Below are positions 1 to 7,795 of a stretch of 46,731 nt of DNA, in pieces (the stretch's first letter is position 1; every line of letters begins with the position of its first letter). The notes beneath the pieces were generated by a model. The model was not told the DNA's origin. It ran no database searches and saw nothing but the letters and a program-made list of their open reading frames with translations. Location: contig JAIXVE010000001.1 in NCBI GenBank assembly GCA_027483175.1, positions 1 through 46,731 on the forward strand. Direction: 5' to 3'. Both the position numbers and the translations under genes were made by a program. The stretch is from Verrucomicrobiaceae bacterium. GTDB lineage: Bacteria > Verrucomicrobiota > Verrucomicrobiia > Verrucomicrobiales > V1-33.

Positions 1-11
1 CTCGTCCATCC

Positions 12-38
12 CGCCCTATCCGCCCTATCCGCCCTATC
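12..38. repeat. Three tandem copies of a 9-mer (CGCCCTATC)
   Basis: The unit CGCCCTATC occurs three times head to tail, preceded by a related CGTCCATC and followed at about 56-75 by an ACCACAGATG-type word. Runs of this kind lie between genes, not in them; no reading frame uses it. It sits downstream of the leftmost minus-strand gene. Confidence 0.7.
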
Positions 39-134
39 CCTCCCGCCGGGCCCATTCAACCACAGATGCATGGGCCGCCTCACTCCCCGCAACCATGCAC
101 CCCAGATCGTTCGCCAGAAGGCGGACTCCTCTCA

Positions 135-677
135 TCACGATGCAATCAGTTCATTCCAGTCCTTCCCGGCAAGCCAGTCTTCAACCCCTTCCCGAAGACT
201 TCGACCAGTCCGGATGAAGGCTTCCTTGAATGTGTTTGCGTCGTCTTCATCAATGGTATCCCCGGCAAAATACACGATCTCTCCGCTATCACAGTCCAAG
301 CACCATCGCATTCCACAGCCGTTGTCAGCGATCGAAATCAGTTTGTCCGGCCATCGCCATGCCTCGCTCAAGTCAGAGCCGCCAACCATCCTGTGATACG
401 CTACGATGTATACATCGTCCAGATGAGAAGCATACTCGTCGTCAGTCGCCGACATGAATCCATAAGCCGGCCCGAACCCACCGTTTGCTATCTCCGAATA
501 CATCCGCTTCAGAAACGGCGGCAGCGCAAACCCCAACTCCATCTCCGTGCGCGATAGTTGCTCGGCTGTCGCAGGCGGAAACCAGGGCGGAGGAGCACCG
601 GCGAGCTTGAATTCCCGCCTCGGCACCAGCAGAAGGCCTCGCAAACACTGGATGATCTCGTCCTCACTCATCGACAT
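135..677 (-). CDS. SMI1/KNR4 (SUKH) family protein, probable immunity protein
   Basis: A 180-residue soluble protein with no signal peptide. The middle has the SUKH-type pattern: a helix with LGFALPPFLKRMY, then a GGFGPAYGF turn, a hydrophobic strand around DKLISIADNGCG, and the strand pair WCLDCDSGEIVYF. SUKH proteins are best known as immunity proteins that neutralise nuclease or deaminase toxins of polymorphic or contact-dependent systems, acting in the cytoplasm by binding the toxin. No toxin gene is visible nearby, so the partner is unknown. It is the last of three minus-strand genes (the next starts 520 bases upstream) that could form a small immunity operon. ATG at 677 is used; a second ATG two codons later is possible. 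Codon use is mixed, unlike the core genes. The family call is fairly firm, the immunity role is inference. Confidence 0.8.
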   Translation of the reverse strand: MSMSEDEIIQCLRGLLLVPRREFKLAGAPPPWFPPATAEQLSRTEMELGFALPPFLKRMYSEIANGGFGPAYGFMSATDDEYASHLDDVYIVAYHRMVGGSDLSEAWRWPDKLISIADNGCGMRWCLDCDSGEIVYFAGDTIDEDDANTFKEAFIRTGRSLREGVEDWLAGKDWNELIAS

Positions 678-717
678 TCGGGATGGCTATGGCACGGCGC
701 ATTCACGGGGGCGGACA

Positions 718-1197
718 TTAATCGCATGGGTACGGCGACTCAGAACTCATAGAGCGAACCAAACGAGGGAACTCACCCCCCGCTTCCACCCCCACCTGCT
801 CTGCCTTCTCCATCATCGCCGCATTGGTATCAGTGATCGCTTCCTCAATCCACTCCTTCTTTTCAGAATCCCGAATGGATGACAGCACATGATCCATCGC
901 ATCCACTGCCTCACGAGATTCAACCATGACCATTCCATTGAGGGCGGCCTTCCAGATTCGCGGGTCGTCTCGGCGTAAAGCGTGGCGAAGAAATCCGAGA
1001 GACGAATCAAGACGAAACTCCGAGATCACCTCAATCACGAACACCTCGCAATCATGGTCGGTCGCACCCTCGTAAGCCGCAATGAGATCCGCTATAACCG
1101 CCGGACCCGACTCGATCAGGCCATGAAAAGCCTCCGCCCAGCGTCCCGCGCGAAACTCGCCAAGGTAGTGATCCACAGTGCTTTCTGGCGAGCTCAT
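718..1197 (-). CDS. Small HEAT-like helical protein, possibly an immunity protein
   Basis: A 159-residue, acidic, all-helical protein. The pattern DLIAAYEGATDHDCEVFVIE, LGFLRHALRRDDPRIWKAA and a following helix resembles two to three HEAT-type repeats covering roughly residues 25-115. Short HEAT-like proteins with this look occur among immunity genes, and its place between an SMI1/KNR4 gene and another putative immunity gene, same strand, supports that reading. I chose ATG at 1197; the frame can be extended nine codons to a GTG at 1224, which directly follows a stop codon and has no ribosome site at a good distance. No enzyme motif is visible. Function unproven. Confidence 0.65.
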   Translation of the reverse strand: MSSPESTVDHYLGEFRAGRWAEAFHGLIESGPAVIADLIAAYEGATDHDCEVFVIEVISEFRLDSSLGFLRHALRRDDPRIWKAALNGMVMVESREAVDAMDHVLSSIRDSEKKEWIEEAITDTNAAMMEKAEQVGVEAGGEFPRLVRSMSSESPYPCD

Positions 1198-1277
1198 TTC
1201 TCGAAGAAGGTAGCGGTGTCGCACCGACTATCGGGAGCGCCACTCCTCCACAGGTTTAAGGGTTGCAATCACGAGGG

Positions 1278-2000
1278 TCATCTTGATTCGGGACGCGCAC
1301 CCGGTTGTCCACCACCACCTCGTTCGTCGTTGGTTCGGTCGTAGCCTGAGACATCCGCCTCAAACCCGAGCTTGACCAAAGCCTCCGCGATTCCACACGC
1401 TTGTTCAAGATCTGCGATGCGCAAAGATACGGGATAATGCTGAAGGGATGTGACAACGGCCTCAACAAATCGCTGCGCTGCAGATTCCGAAATGCCGCGA
1501 GAACCAAAACACTTGATGAAGAGAAACCAAGGTTGCGGTGCGACCTCTATCGATGCTGTCGGGAGGGGTGGAGGTTGGGAAGGCGATGAGTTTGGTGCGT
1601 TGATTCGTGTTGGAGTCGCAATAGCCGACATGTCACTTGAACCGCACCCAAACCTTCCCGGTATAGAAACTCGCCCATCGTCATCGATAGTCCATATCTC
1701 CCCTTCGTCGCTCTTCACGACAGCGCCAAAGTGGCGCGCAATCTGACCGATCTTTCTGAGCATTGGCTGCTGTGGGTAATCCGAAGAAATGCTGCCAGAT
1801 GTCCAAAGGAGCCACTGCCAGTCTTCATAACTAGCATCTTCATCAAAAAGAAGCACTGTTGTCTCCCCGTAGTTCTGGTGCGTGAAGTCAGGGCGCTTCA
1901 GATCCGAGTCCGTCTCGATGTATTCGTTCCATTCATCCAGAGATATCGGTGTCTCTTGGCCATCCGCCATCTGTCGGACAATGTAAACTGATAGGCTCAT
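1278..2000 (-). CDS. Unrecognised protein, possibly immunity-associated
   Basis: A 240-residue soluble protein made of two parts. Residues about 1-115 carry a pattern (QETPISLDEWNEYIETD, then aromatic-rich strands and GEIWTIDDDGR) that I associate with small domains near polymorphic-toxin immunity genes, though I cannot name a family. A Ser/Pro/Thr-rich linker (about 120-150) leads to a second small domain with WFLFIKCFG and helices up to about residue 225. The tail is Gly/Arg rich. ATG at 2000 is used; the frame opens earlier with a TTG at 2027. It heads the three-gene minus-strand group. Base use is mixed and lacks the strong C-rich plus strand of core genes, which suggests later acquisition. 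Confidence 0.6.
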   Translation of the reverse strand: MSLSVYIVRQMADGQETPISLDEWNEYIETDSDLKRPDFTHQNYGETTVLLFDEDASYEDWQWLLWTSGSISSDYPQQPMLRKIGQIARHFGAVVKSDEGEIWTIDDDGRVSIPGRFGCGSSDMSAIATPTRINAPNSSPSQPPPLPTASIEVAPQPWFLFIKCFGSRGISESAAQRFVEAVVTSLQHYPVSLRIADLEQACGIAEALVKLGFEADVSGYDRTNDERGGGGQPGARPESR

Positions 2001-2595
2001 CGGCAGTTTTAGCTTATTTGTGGACAACTAATCCCTATCGCTACTGGGGTGGAAGTGAGCGCTGGGATCTGTGGGTGCATGAGCAGTTTCGGCAGCGCTT
2101 CCCTCCAAATTTAGCGGGTTCCGATTCTATTTTCAACCCTCATCTCGCCACTCGCCGATTGCTCCCTCCGATCACGGCCGCGCCCATGCAGGCCACCTCA
2201 CACCCTCTCCCCCTCCAATTCCCACACCTCCATTCACTCCCCCCACCCCCACCCTGCGCACCCGCGGGACGGAATCTCATTGCACCACCCTTCCCCGCCA
2301 CGCACGCTCCCGCTCAGCCATGCGCCCACTTCTCCTCCTGCTCGCCATGACCGCCTCCGCCCTCGTCGAGGTGGCCTTCCAGAGAGACAATGTCGCCAGC
2401 TTCAAACCCGCCTTCCCACGCGCCAACGGCGCAGCTCCATACCACTGGAAATAAAAACACCAGGCCCCTTCCGGCATTCCCACCACATCGCACCGGCAGT
2501 CCCCCTCCTTCGGATTCTTCGGATTCTGTCGAAGAAATCCTTGAAGTCTGCCCAAACAGAAACGATAGTTTCCCAAAACGAACCGGCCCTCAAAA
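2001..2595. other. Gene-poor gap with one short chimeric reading frame
   Basis: Nearly 600 bases without a normal gene between the divergent putative immunity genes and the paralogue pair. The left part is C-rich low-complexity DNA. The only notable content is a 44-codon frame at 2320-2454 (separate entry) and a short direct repeat of TTCGGATTC at about 2512-2526. No promoter could be assigned with confidence. Confidence 0.6.
2320..2454 (+). pseudogene. 44-codon chimeric remnant containing a 41-bp copy of the downstream paralogue
   Basis: The frame reads MRPLLLLLAMTASA, a perfect short signal-peptide start, then LVEVAFQRDNVASF, then 16 further residues ending in YHWK. Bases 2363-2403 are identical over 41 nt to 4268-4308 inside the 342-residue gene at 3562-4590, and in the same reading frame. 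The frame is therefore a patchwork: a secretion signal, a block copied from the paralogue, and an unrelated tail. It may be the debris of a third family member or of a different secreted gene that received a copied block. Expression is unproven. Confidence 0.5.
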
Positions 2596-3540
2596 ATGAG
2601 TAAAACCAAGTTGGCGCCGATGCTTGCCGTGCTTGTGGTCATCACCACCGCGGGCGATATAGCCCTGCTGCGAAAGCTAAGTTCCGGAACGGCCACCGAA
2701 ACTCACACCCACACAACGTCCGAAACCGGCACCAAAACCAGTACCAAAACCGCTACGAGTCAATTGCCGCCCCAAATTGCGCCGGATCGCGAGTCCCTCA
2801 GCAGTGATCCGGATACATTCACGGATCAGATAGCCAAGCTGCAGTCCTTACCCCCTGGGCGCGACAGCGATCTCAAGATCGAGGCTGCCATAGCAGCCTA
2901 CCTCCAATCAGATGTGGAGCAATGCCTCAGCAACTTGGGTGCCTTGCTTGATCTGCTTCCCGAAGGTCCGAAGCACGTAGTGCTTTACCGAATAGGAAAG
3001 CAGCTTGGAAGAGTGAACCCGAACATTGAAAGGCTTTTTCCTGATGAGCGCGTAAGGAAGCTCGAGTATACCCGAAAAGCAATGTTGCTTCATGGTGCCA
3101 TTTATGAGGCCGGGAAAAAGGGTTTTGATCTGCGTCGCTGTCTCCAGAGTTTGAGCCCCGGCACGGATGAGGCGGCGGCGGTGGCAAATTCCGAAGATGC
3201 GATCTTGGCAGCTGCCGCGGATCCGGGCTTCAGAAACACACTCATGGGTTACGTCAAAGAGAGTGAATTGCCAGTCATCCGCGACATGATTGCTCAGAAG
3301 GCGAAAGACTCTCCCCAAGTGCGGCTTGAGGCAGCATCGTCACTGCCGGCGCGGAGGCAAAAAGCCTACATCGAGACCAATTTTTCCGACTTTGTTAAGC
3401 GTGATGTGAATGGAGCATTGAGGTGGCTCGAGAAATCCGAATACAACGCCGAATTCAAACGAAGCCTGATCAAGAGCAACTACGCAAGAATCGCCAACTG
3501 GGACAAAGCCGCCGCCGACCAATGGCTGAAGCGATTTTGA
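2596..3540 (+). CDS. Membrane-anchored helical-repeat protein of unknown function (paralogue 1)
   Basis: A 314-residue protein. Residues about 5-27 form one hydrophobic segment (uncleaved anchor or signal peptide), followed by a Thr/Ser/Lys-rich linker to about residue 60, so the bulk lies outside the inner membrane. The rest is predicted helical; the C-terminus has the pattern A-x-x-W-L ... W-D-x-x-A-A-x-x-W (NGALRWLEKS, NWDKAAADQWL). That pattern recurs in the gene 21 bases downstream, so the two are diverged paralogues and probably co-transcribed. I recognise the repeat style from large families of unknown function in Verrucomicrobiota, but no activity is known to me. Codon use is mixed, unlike the C-ending codons of core plus-strand genes. 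Confidence 0.7.
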   Translation: MSKTKLAPMLAVLVVITTAGDIALLRKLSSGTATETHTHTTSETGTKTSTKTATSQLPPQIAPDRESLSSDPDTFTDQIAKLQSLPPGRDSDLKIEAAIAAYLQSDVEQCLSNLGALLDLLPEGPKHVVLYRIGKQLGRVNPNIERLFPDERVRKLEYTRKAMLLHGAIYEAGKKGFDLRRCLQSLSPGTDEAAAVANSEDAILAAAADPGFRNTLMGYVKESELPVIRDMIAQKAKDSPQVRLEAASSLPARRQKAYIETNFSDFVKRDVNGALRWLEKSEYNAEFKRSLIKSNYARIANWDKAAADQWLKRF

Positions 3541-3561
3541 TGCCGGCAAGATAGCTGATCC

Positions 3562-4590
3562 ATGAAACAGATTTGCAGTGCGATTGCGATAGCGCTTGTC
3601 TCGTCAATTGCTACTTGGCTGTCCATGAGGCATGGCACACCGCCAAAGCCGGTTGATGGTATTGATGCCCCCCCGACAGTTAAGGCCCACACAAACACTT
3701 CTGTCAGCCGCCCCACCTTGAAGAGGCCGCAAATGCATGCCTCCGGAGCTGACGATTCGAGGCTCCCCCCGGATGGCGTCATTCACAACGCCCAGGATGA
3801 AGCCGCGGCTTTGAAGGCCTTTCTGGACACCGTATCGAAACTTCCAGTTGGCGACGTATCGCAACAGGAAATCCTTCGACTCACCGTCCAGTTCGCAAGA
3901 TCTCATCCCAGGACGGTTTTCAGCAACCAGGAAACCCTCATGCAGGTGCTGCCAGCGAATTGCTGGGTCAATTTAGTTCATGAGGCAGCCAGTGAGTTGG
4001 CGAAAGACCCTTCACATGCTCCGTTGAGCGACATTTACAGATCACTTTCCGCGACGGAGACGGGCTTAGCAGCGTTCTTGAGCGGTCTAAAGGAAGAGAG
4101 CAGACTCCCTCTCCTTGATCGCATTCTCTCCGACAGATCGAGTCCGTTGTCCACTCTGATTCAGAAGCGTTCATTCCTTAAGTTGTGTTCCCTGTATCCT
4201 GACAAACTGGCCGAGCTGTTCGCTTCATCCAGAGAGACGAGGATTCGTAGCGATGCCGCCGCCACCATCGTCGAGGTGGCCTTCCAGAGAGACAATGTCG
4301 CCAGCTTCGAAGTCCTCGACCATCTACCGCCTGACGTTGTTCCTGATGCTCAGGTTGCATTCCTCCGCTCTTTCATTTCGCACGATATGAACGCCGCCCT
4401 CTCATGGGTGAACCAAGTCGAGGATCAACCTACGCGTGATCGCTTCCTCGACCGGACGATGCCTTCGATCGCCGCGGTCGATCTGAATGCCGCACAACGC
4501 TGGGCCGAGTCAATCGTTGATCAGCAGATTCGAACCAAAAACCTGCAAATGTTGGCGCGCATGGAAACCCGGCGAAACAATCCACGCTGA
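3562..4590 (+). CDS. Membrane-anchored helical-repeat protein of unknown function (paralogue 2)
   Basis: A 342-residue protein with a hydrophobic N-terminus (MKQICSAIAIALVSSIATWL) that should act as signal or anchor, a polar linker to about residue 75, and then helical repeats. The last third shows the repeat clearly: MNAALSWVNQVEDQPTRD followed by DLNAAQRWAESIVDQQ. It is the paralogue of the gene ending 21 bases upstream and probably in the same transcript. Bases 4268-4308 (encoding VEVAFQRDNVASF) are duplicated perfectly at 2363-2403. A hairpin with a T-run follows the stop codon. No catalytic motif is seen. Confidence 0.7.
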   Translation: MKQICSAIAIALVSSIATWLSMRHGTPPKPVDGIDAPPTVKAHTNTSVSRPTLKRPQMHASGADDSRLPPDGVIHNAQDEAAALKAFLDTVSKLPVGDVSQQEILRLTVQFARSHPRTVFSNQETLMQVLPANCWVNLVHEAASELAKDPSHAPLSDIYRSLSATETGLAAFLSGLKEESRLPLLDRILSDRSSPLSTLIQKRSFLKLCSLYPDKLAELFASSRETRIRSDAAATIVEVAFQRDNVASFEVLDHLPPDVVPDAQVAFLRSFISHDMNAALSWVNQVEDQPTRDRFLDRTMPSIAAVDLNAAQRWAESIVDQQIRTKNLQMLARMETRRNNPR

Positions 4591-4592
4591 AA

Positions 4593-4616
4593 GGCGGGAC
4601 GCCGCCAAGAGTTTTT
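4593..4616 (+). terminator. Probable intrinsic terminator after the paralogue pair
   Basis: A 5-bp all-GC stem (GGCGG/CCGCC) with a GACG loop begins two bases after the stop codon of the 342-residue gene and is followed by AAGAGTTTTT. The stem is short, so strength is uncertain. Confidence 0.5.
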
Positions 4617-5051
4617 AACTGCTAGGTTAGATTGCCGACGATCCGATCTCTAATTCTCGGAGAGTCCTGTCCGCACGTCCACATTGTGAATCATCTCCGG
4701 GCCCGACTCCATTCAAGCGCGCCAACCCCTCGCCAAGCTCCACTCTGCGTGCAGGAATCACAACTCTCTCCGTGCACAGCACGCGGATGCCACCCCAACC
4801 CCGAAAACGCGAGAGCTCCGTTCCCGCCCCTCCCGCCTTCCAACCATCTCCCAGTCCCAAAGGGGCAAAATGCGATAGACTGGGGCAACGCCCCAGGCAC
4901 ACCATAACATAACACCAGAGCCCTGAAAGGGCGCGACCCCACACTCTTCGCGCCTTCGCCCGAGACACCACTCTCCCCACCCGCCCCAGATCTCGAACAT
5001 CTACACCACTCGCACCTCTCCCCCCCGCCCCCAATCCCAACGGGATTGCCA
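4617..5051. repeat. Intergenic cluster of short palindromes
   Basis: No credible gene lies here. It holds TGGGGC-AAC-GCCCCA (4881-4895), GCCCT-GAA-AGGGC (4920-4932) and CAATCCC-AAC-GGGATTG (5032-5048). The last is the word repeated in the array at the right end of the window. Around 4755-4795 there is also a diverged copy of the roughly 60-bp element found at 29895 and 30066 (shared words AATCACA, CTCTC, GCACGC). The minus-strand open frame across this stretch is arginine/glycine-rich noise. Confidence 0.6.
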
Positions 5052-5687
5052 TCACGGCACGGCTTTGAAAAACACCCAATCCTTCGAGAAATCGAATGCA
5101 CCATCTGTTTTCATCCACTCTCTGAACCATTCGTAAAAGGATGCACCGGTCCTGCGATAGGGCGGCACATAGGCATCTGCATCCTCGTCGATGACTCCCG
5201 CGTCCATGACAATCACCTGCCACTTCATCGTCCCCGGTTCTTCAAGCCAAAGCCCATATTGAGCCGCTTCCCGGTCATACTCTTCACCAAAGCGGAATGT
5301 ACGCATGGGGCGATCCAAAAAATCCCTGCGGTCGTTTATTTCTTCTATGATTTTATCTTCAGACCAGAAATACAGCGGGGATGTCAAGGTGACGGCGAGC
5401 GCCTTTTCGTATTTCTCGTAGAATGCGATGAATTCCGGGGGCAGCGGATAGCGCACCAGTTCCTGCAGCCGACTCAGCCCATGGCCAGGCATTGTGGCAT
5501 AACTGGTTGCCTCAAAGATGCAGTCTGCAATCCCAACTTCCTCACGAATGATTCGGGCCGGTGGTGATGGCGAGTTTTCACCCCTGATTTCCAGCGAGCC
5601 TTGGAAAATGGGGTAATGAGATCCCTGCAGCTTCCTAATTGTTCTCAACGAATCGTCGAAGAAATTGTAATCAGTTTGGCTTTTCAT
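5052..5687 (-). CDS. SMI1/KNR4 (SUKH) family protein
   Basis: A 211-residue soluble protein. The core has the SUKH pattern: LVRYPLPPEFIAFYEKYEKA (about residues 77-96), a basic/acidic region, then YGLWLEEPGTMKWQVIVMD, and a final aromatic helix ASFYEWFREWM. The N-terminal 65 residues are an additional module of no clear identity. The likely role is immunity to a toxin of a polymorphic system, acting by direct binding, but no toxin is encoded nearby. It stands alone, convergent with the paralogue pair and about 100 bases downstream of the stop codon of a secreted protein gene on the same strand. Its last codons abut the CAATCCC-AAC-GGGATTG palindrome. Confidence 0.72.
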   Translation of the reverse strand: MKSQTDYNFFDDSLRTIRKLQGSHYPIFQGSLEIRGENSPSPPARIIREEVGIADCIFEATSYATMPGHGLSRLQELVRYPLPPEFIAFYEKYEKALAVTLTSPLYFWSEDKIIEEINDRRDFLDRPMRTFRFGEEYDREAAQYGLWLEEPGTMKWQVIVMDAGVIDEDADAYVPPYRRTGASFYEWFREWMKTDGAFDFSKDWVFFKAVP

Positions 5688-5792
5688 TGTGTGTTCCGTT
5701 TTTCCGTCCCATCACCCCGCACTCCCGAACCACGCCTTACCCAAAGCCATACCTGCCAGCTCGGACACGCGCGGTGTCAAAGCGAGCAGGAA

Positions 5793-6734
5793 TCAATAGG
5801 TATTAAGTGTTTTGTCAGGAAAATACTCGAGGTTTCTGGATCCGGTGAGGTTTGATTTAACATTCTCAAGGCGGATGATGGGGATGTCGCCATCCGCGTT
5901 TGGTTCCACCAGCAACATGAAGGTCGCATGGATCTTTCTATCGGCACTCCGGTAAAACCAGTGGCGGCCTCTATCGGTCTCTTCCGAGTAGGAATCGGAA
6001 TCCAGTTCGATCACCGGACTGTAACCGTCTTCGGGAGCAAGGCATCCGTACTCCTCACTGAGGTCAGACTGGATGACGCCTCCGCCGCCGGCGTCCACCG
6101 TCATACTCCACCGGCGGGTCTTTCCGCCAGCGTCAGGCAGTCGGGTCCAATCAAGCAACACGCTGGTTTCCCGAGGAGGTGGAGGAACGCTGCGAATCGG
6201 TGTCTCCACCATGTTTATCAATGTCGTGAATTGTTCTGGCGACTCCACTGAAACCCGCCCGCCTTTCTGACTCCAATAGTAAATCGCTTGCTTCGGGCCA
6301 CATCTCCAGAACTTGTAGATCACTGGGTTGTCCTTATCCGCCTTGTGGAACCGCTTTGAGTCCCCAGTAGCCACCAAACCTCCATCAGTAAAGCTCCCCT
6401 CTCCCCGGCCGGGCGAAAACTCCTCCGTGTAAGGCACTCCTACCTGCACGCTACTCCCGCGTTTACCTTCAACAACAATCATCCCATCCGCACCAACGGT
6501 GACTGGGATGATTTCTTTGCTTTGCCTTGAAGCCGCAACGCCTCCGATAAGATTGGCAATCGAAGACCCGTTCCCAAGGATTGTGATTTCCACTTTCAAT
6601 CCCGCTGCTGGCTGTCCGAATTGATCGATGCACTTAGCATAAAAATTTATCGACCGATTTCCGCCCACCAACGCGGCAAGCCCTAATAGCAAAATCACAG
6701 CGCCCAAAAACCAGCACGTGAGTTTCTCCTTCAT
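5793..6734 (-). CDS. Secreted or anchored protein of unknown function (paralogue of 16576-17640)
   Basis: A 313-residue protein with an N-terminal hydrophobic stretch (residues about 5-25, LTCWFLGAVILLLGLAALV) and then an exported domain. Residues about 30-150 look like a beta-sandwich of the carboxypeptidase-regulatory or Ig-like kind (AKCIDQFGQPAAGLKVEITI, later GADGMIVVEG). The C-terminus ends SRNLEYFPDKTLNTY, closely matching TRNLEFDPKKNLF at the end of the 354-residue protein encoded at 16576-17640; both also share a W-x-Y/F-x-x-x pattern before it. The two are diverged paralogues about 10 kb apart on the same strand. No enzyme residues are recognisable. It lies downstream of the ROK kinase gene, 88 bases after its stop codon, and may be separately transcribed. 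Codon use is mixed, so it reads as accessory. Confidence 0.68.
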   Translation of the reverse strand: MKEKLTCWFLGAVILLLGLAALVGGNRSINFYAKCIDQFGQPAAGLKVEITILGNGSSIANLIGGVAASRQSKEIIPVTVGADGMIVVEGKRGSSVQVGVPYTEEFSPGRGEGSFTDGGLVATGDSKRFHKADKDNPVIYKFWRCGPKQAIYYWSQKGGRVSVESPEQFTTLINMVETPIRSVPPPPRETSVLLDWTRLPDAGGKTRRWSMTVDAGGGGVIQSDLSEEYGCLAPEDGYSPVIELDSDSYSEETDRGRHWFYRSADRKIHATFMLLVEPNADGDIPIIRLENVKSNLTGSRNLEYFPDKTLNTY

Positions 6735-6822
6735 TCTACCAGCGGGTGTTTCGCCGAAAAATAGAGCTCCCCGGTTCCATCAGCCCCACAAGACGCCTCG
6801 TCCAAACCTCAGCCCCTCCCAC

Positions 6823-7758
6823 TCACGGCAACCGCGACAGCGCCACCGCCGCCGCACCAATAATCCCCGCATCATTGCTGAACTTCGCAGGCACAATTTT
6901 GAGCTGCTTGTGAAACGGCTCCGCCACCTGCTCGCGAATCTTCCGCCGCAACGGCTCGAACACGATCGACCCAGCCCGCGCCACCCCGCCACCCACCACA
7001 ATCCGATCAGGATTCAGCAGCCAGACACACGCACTCAATCCCGCTGCCAGCCGCGTCGTGAATTCATCCCACACCGCCACCGCCACCGGATCCCCCTTCC
7101 GCGCCGCCGCCGCCAGCACGTGCGGCGGACATTCCTCCGCCTTCACCTTCTGCCCCGCCTTCCGGTACAACGCCGCCGCGCGCGCCGCCGTCTCCCGGTT
7201 CCCCACATACTTCTCCAGAGCCCCTGCATTCCCGTGCTCCCCCATCACCCCGCGGTAATCAATGCTCATCTGCCCGATCTCCCCCGCCCCGAACGCCGAC
7301 CCCCGGTACAACTGCCCGTTGATCACCAGCGCGCCGCCCACCCCCGTCCCCAGAGTCACCGCAATCATGTTCTCCGCTCCCTTCCCCGCCCCGTGCGCCA
7401 ATTCGGCATAGCACATCGCATTCGCATCGTTCTCCACCGTCACCGGCAACCCCGTCCCTTTTGTCAGCACCACCCCGGCCTTCACCCGCAGCCATCCCGG
7501 CACGTTCGTCAGCTCATGCACATAACCAGTCCGGATATCCGTGAAACCAGGCACACCCATCCCCACCGCCCGAATCGCCCACTGCTTCTGCAACGCATTG
7601 ATCTCCTCGATCAGCTTCGGCAGCAACCCCTTCGCCCCGTCAAAACGCTTCGTCTCGAGCGCCTCGCACTCATGAATGATCTCATGCCCCCGCACCACAC
7701 CGTACTTCACGGTCGTCCCGCCCATATCAATGCCAATCGCTAGGTCGTTCTTGTTCAT
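6823..7758 (-). CDS. ROK family sugar kinase (glucokinase-like) lacking the zinc-binding cysteines
   Basis: A 311-residue cytoplasmic kinase that should phosphorylate glucose or another hexose with ATP. Seen motifs: phosphate loop IDMGGTTVK (D11), ENDANAM with the catalytic base D111, TLGTGVGGALV around 135-145, and GAGEIGQM around 157-164, whose Glu normally contacts sugar. In most ROK kinases a C-x-C-G-x-x-G-C-x-E knuckle follows; here it reads G173-x-H175-G-x-x-G-A180-x-E, so the cysteines are gone and zinc binding is doubtful. There is no DNA-binding N-terminus, so it is a kinase and not a NagC-type repressor. The start is ATG at 7758; the frame runs 27 codons further but into guaA. It follows guaA by 37 bases, same strand. 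Confidence 0.88.
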   Translation of the reverse strand: MNKNDLAIGIDMGGTTVKYGVVRGHEIIHECEALETKRFDGAKGLLPKLIEEINALQKQWAIRAVGMGVPGFTDIRTGYVHELTNVPGWLRVKAGVVLTKGTGLPVTVENDANAMCYAELAHGAGKGAENMIAVTLGTGVGGALVINGQLYRGSAFGAGEIGQMSIDYRGVMGEHGNAGALEKYVGNRETAARAAALYRKAGQKVKAEECPPHVLAAAARKGDPVAVAVWDEFTTRLAAGLSACVWLLNPDRIVVGGGVARAGSIVFEPLRRKIREQVAEPFHKQLKIVPAKFSNDAGIIGAAAVALSRLP

Positions 7759-7795
7759 GTCTGCTCTGGTTGCGTTCGTTTCGTTCAATTCCCGA

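Noticed and set aside
4627-5223. A 198-codon minus-strand gene in the 4.6-5.2 kb gap
   Set aside because: Composition is Gly/Arg/Cys-rich, it runs over several palindromes and overlaps the SMI1/KNR4 gene in another frame.
6823-7758. A NagC/XylR-type ROK repressor
   Set aside because: No N-terminal helix-turn-helix; the protein starts directly at the kinase phosphate loop.
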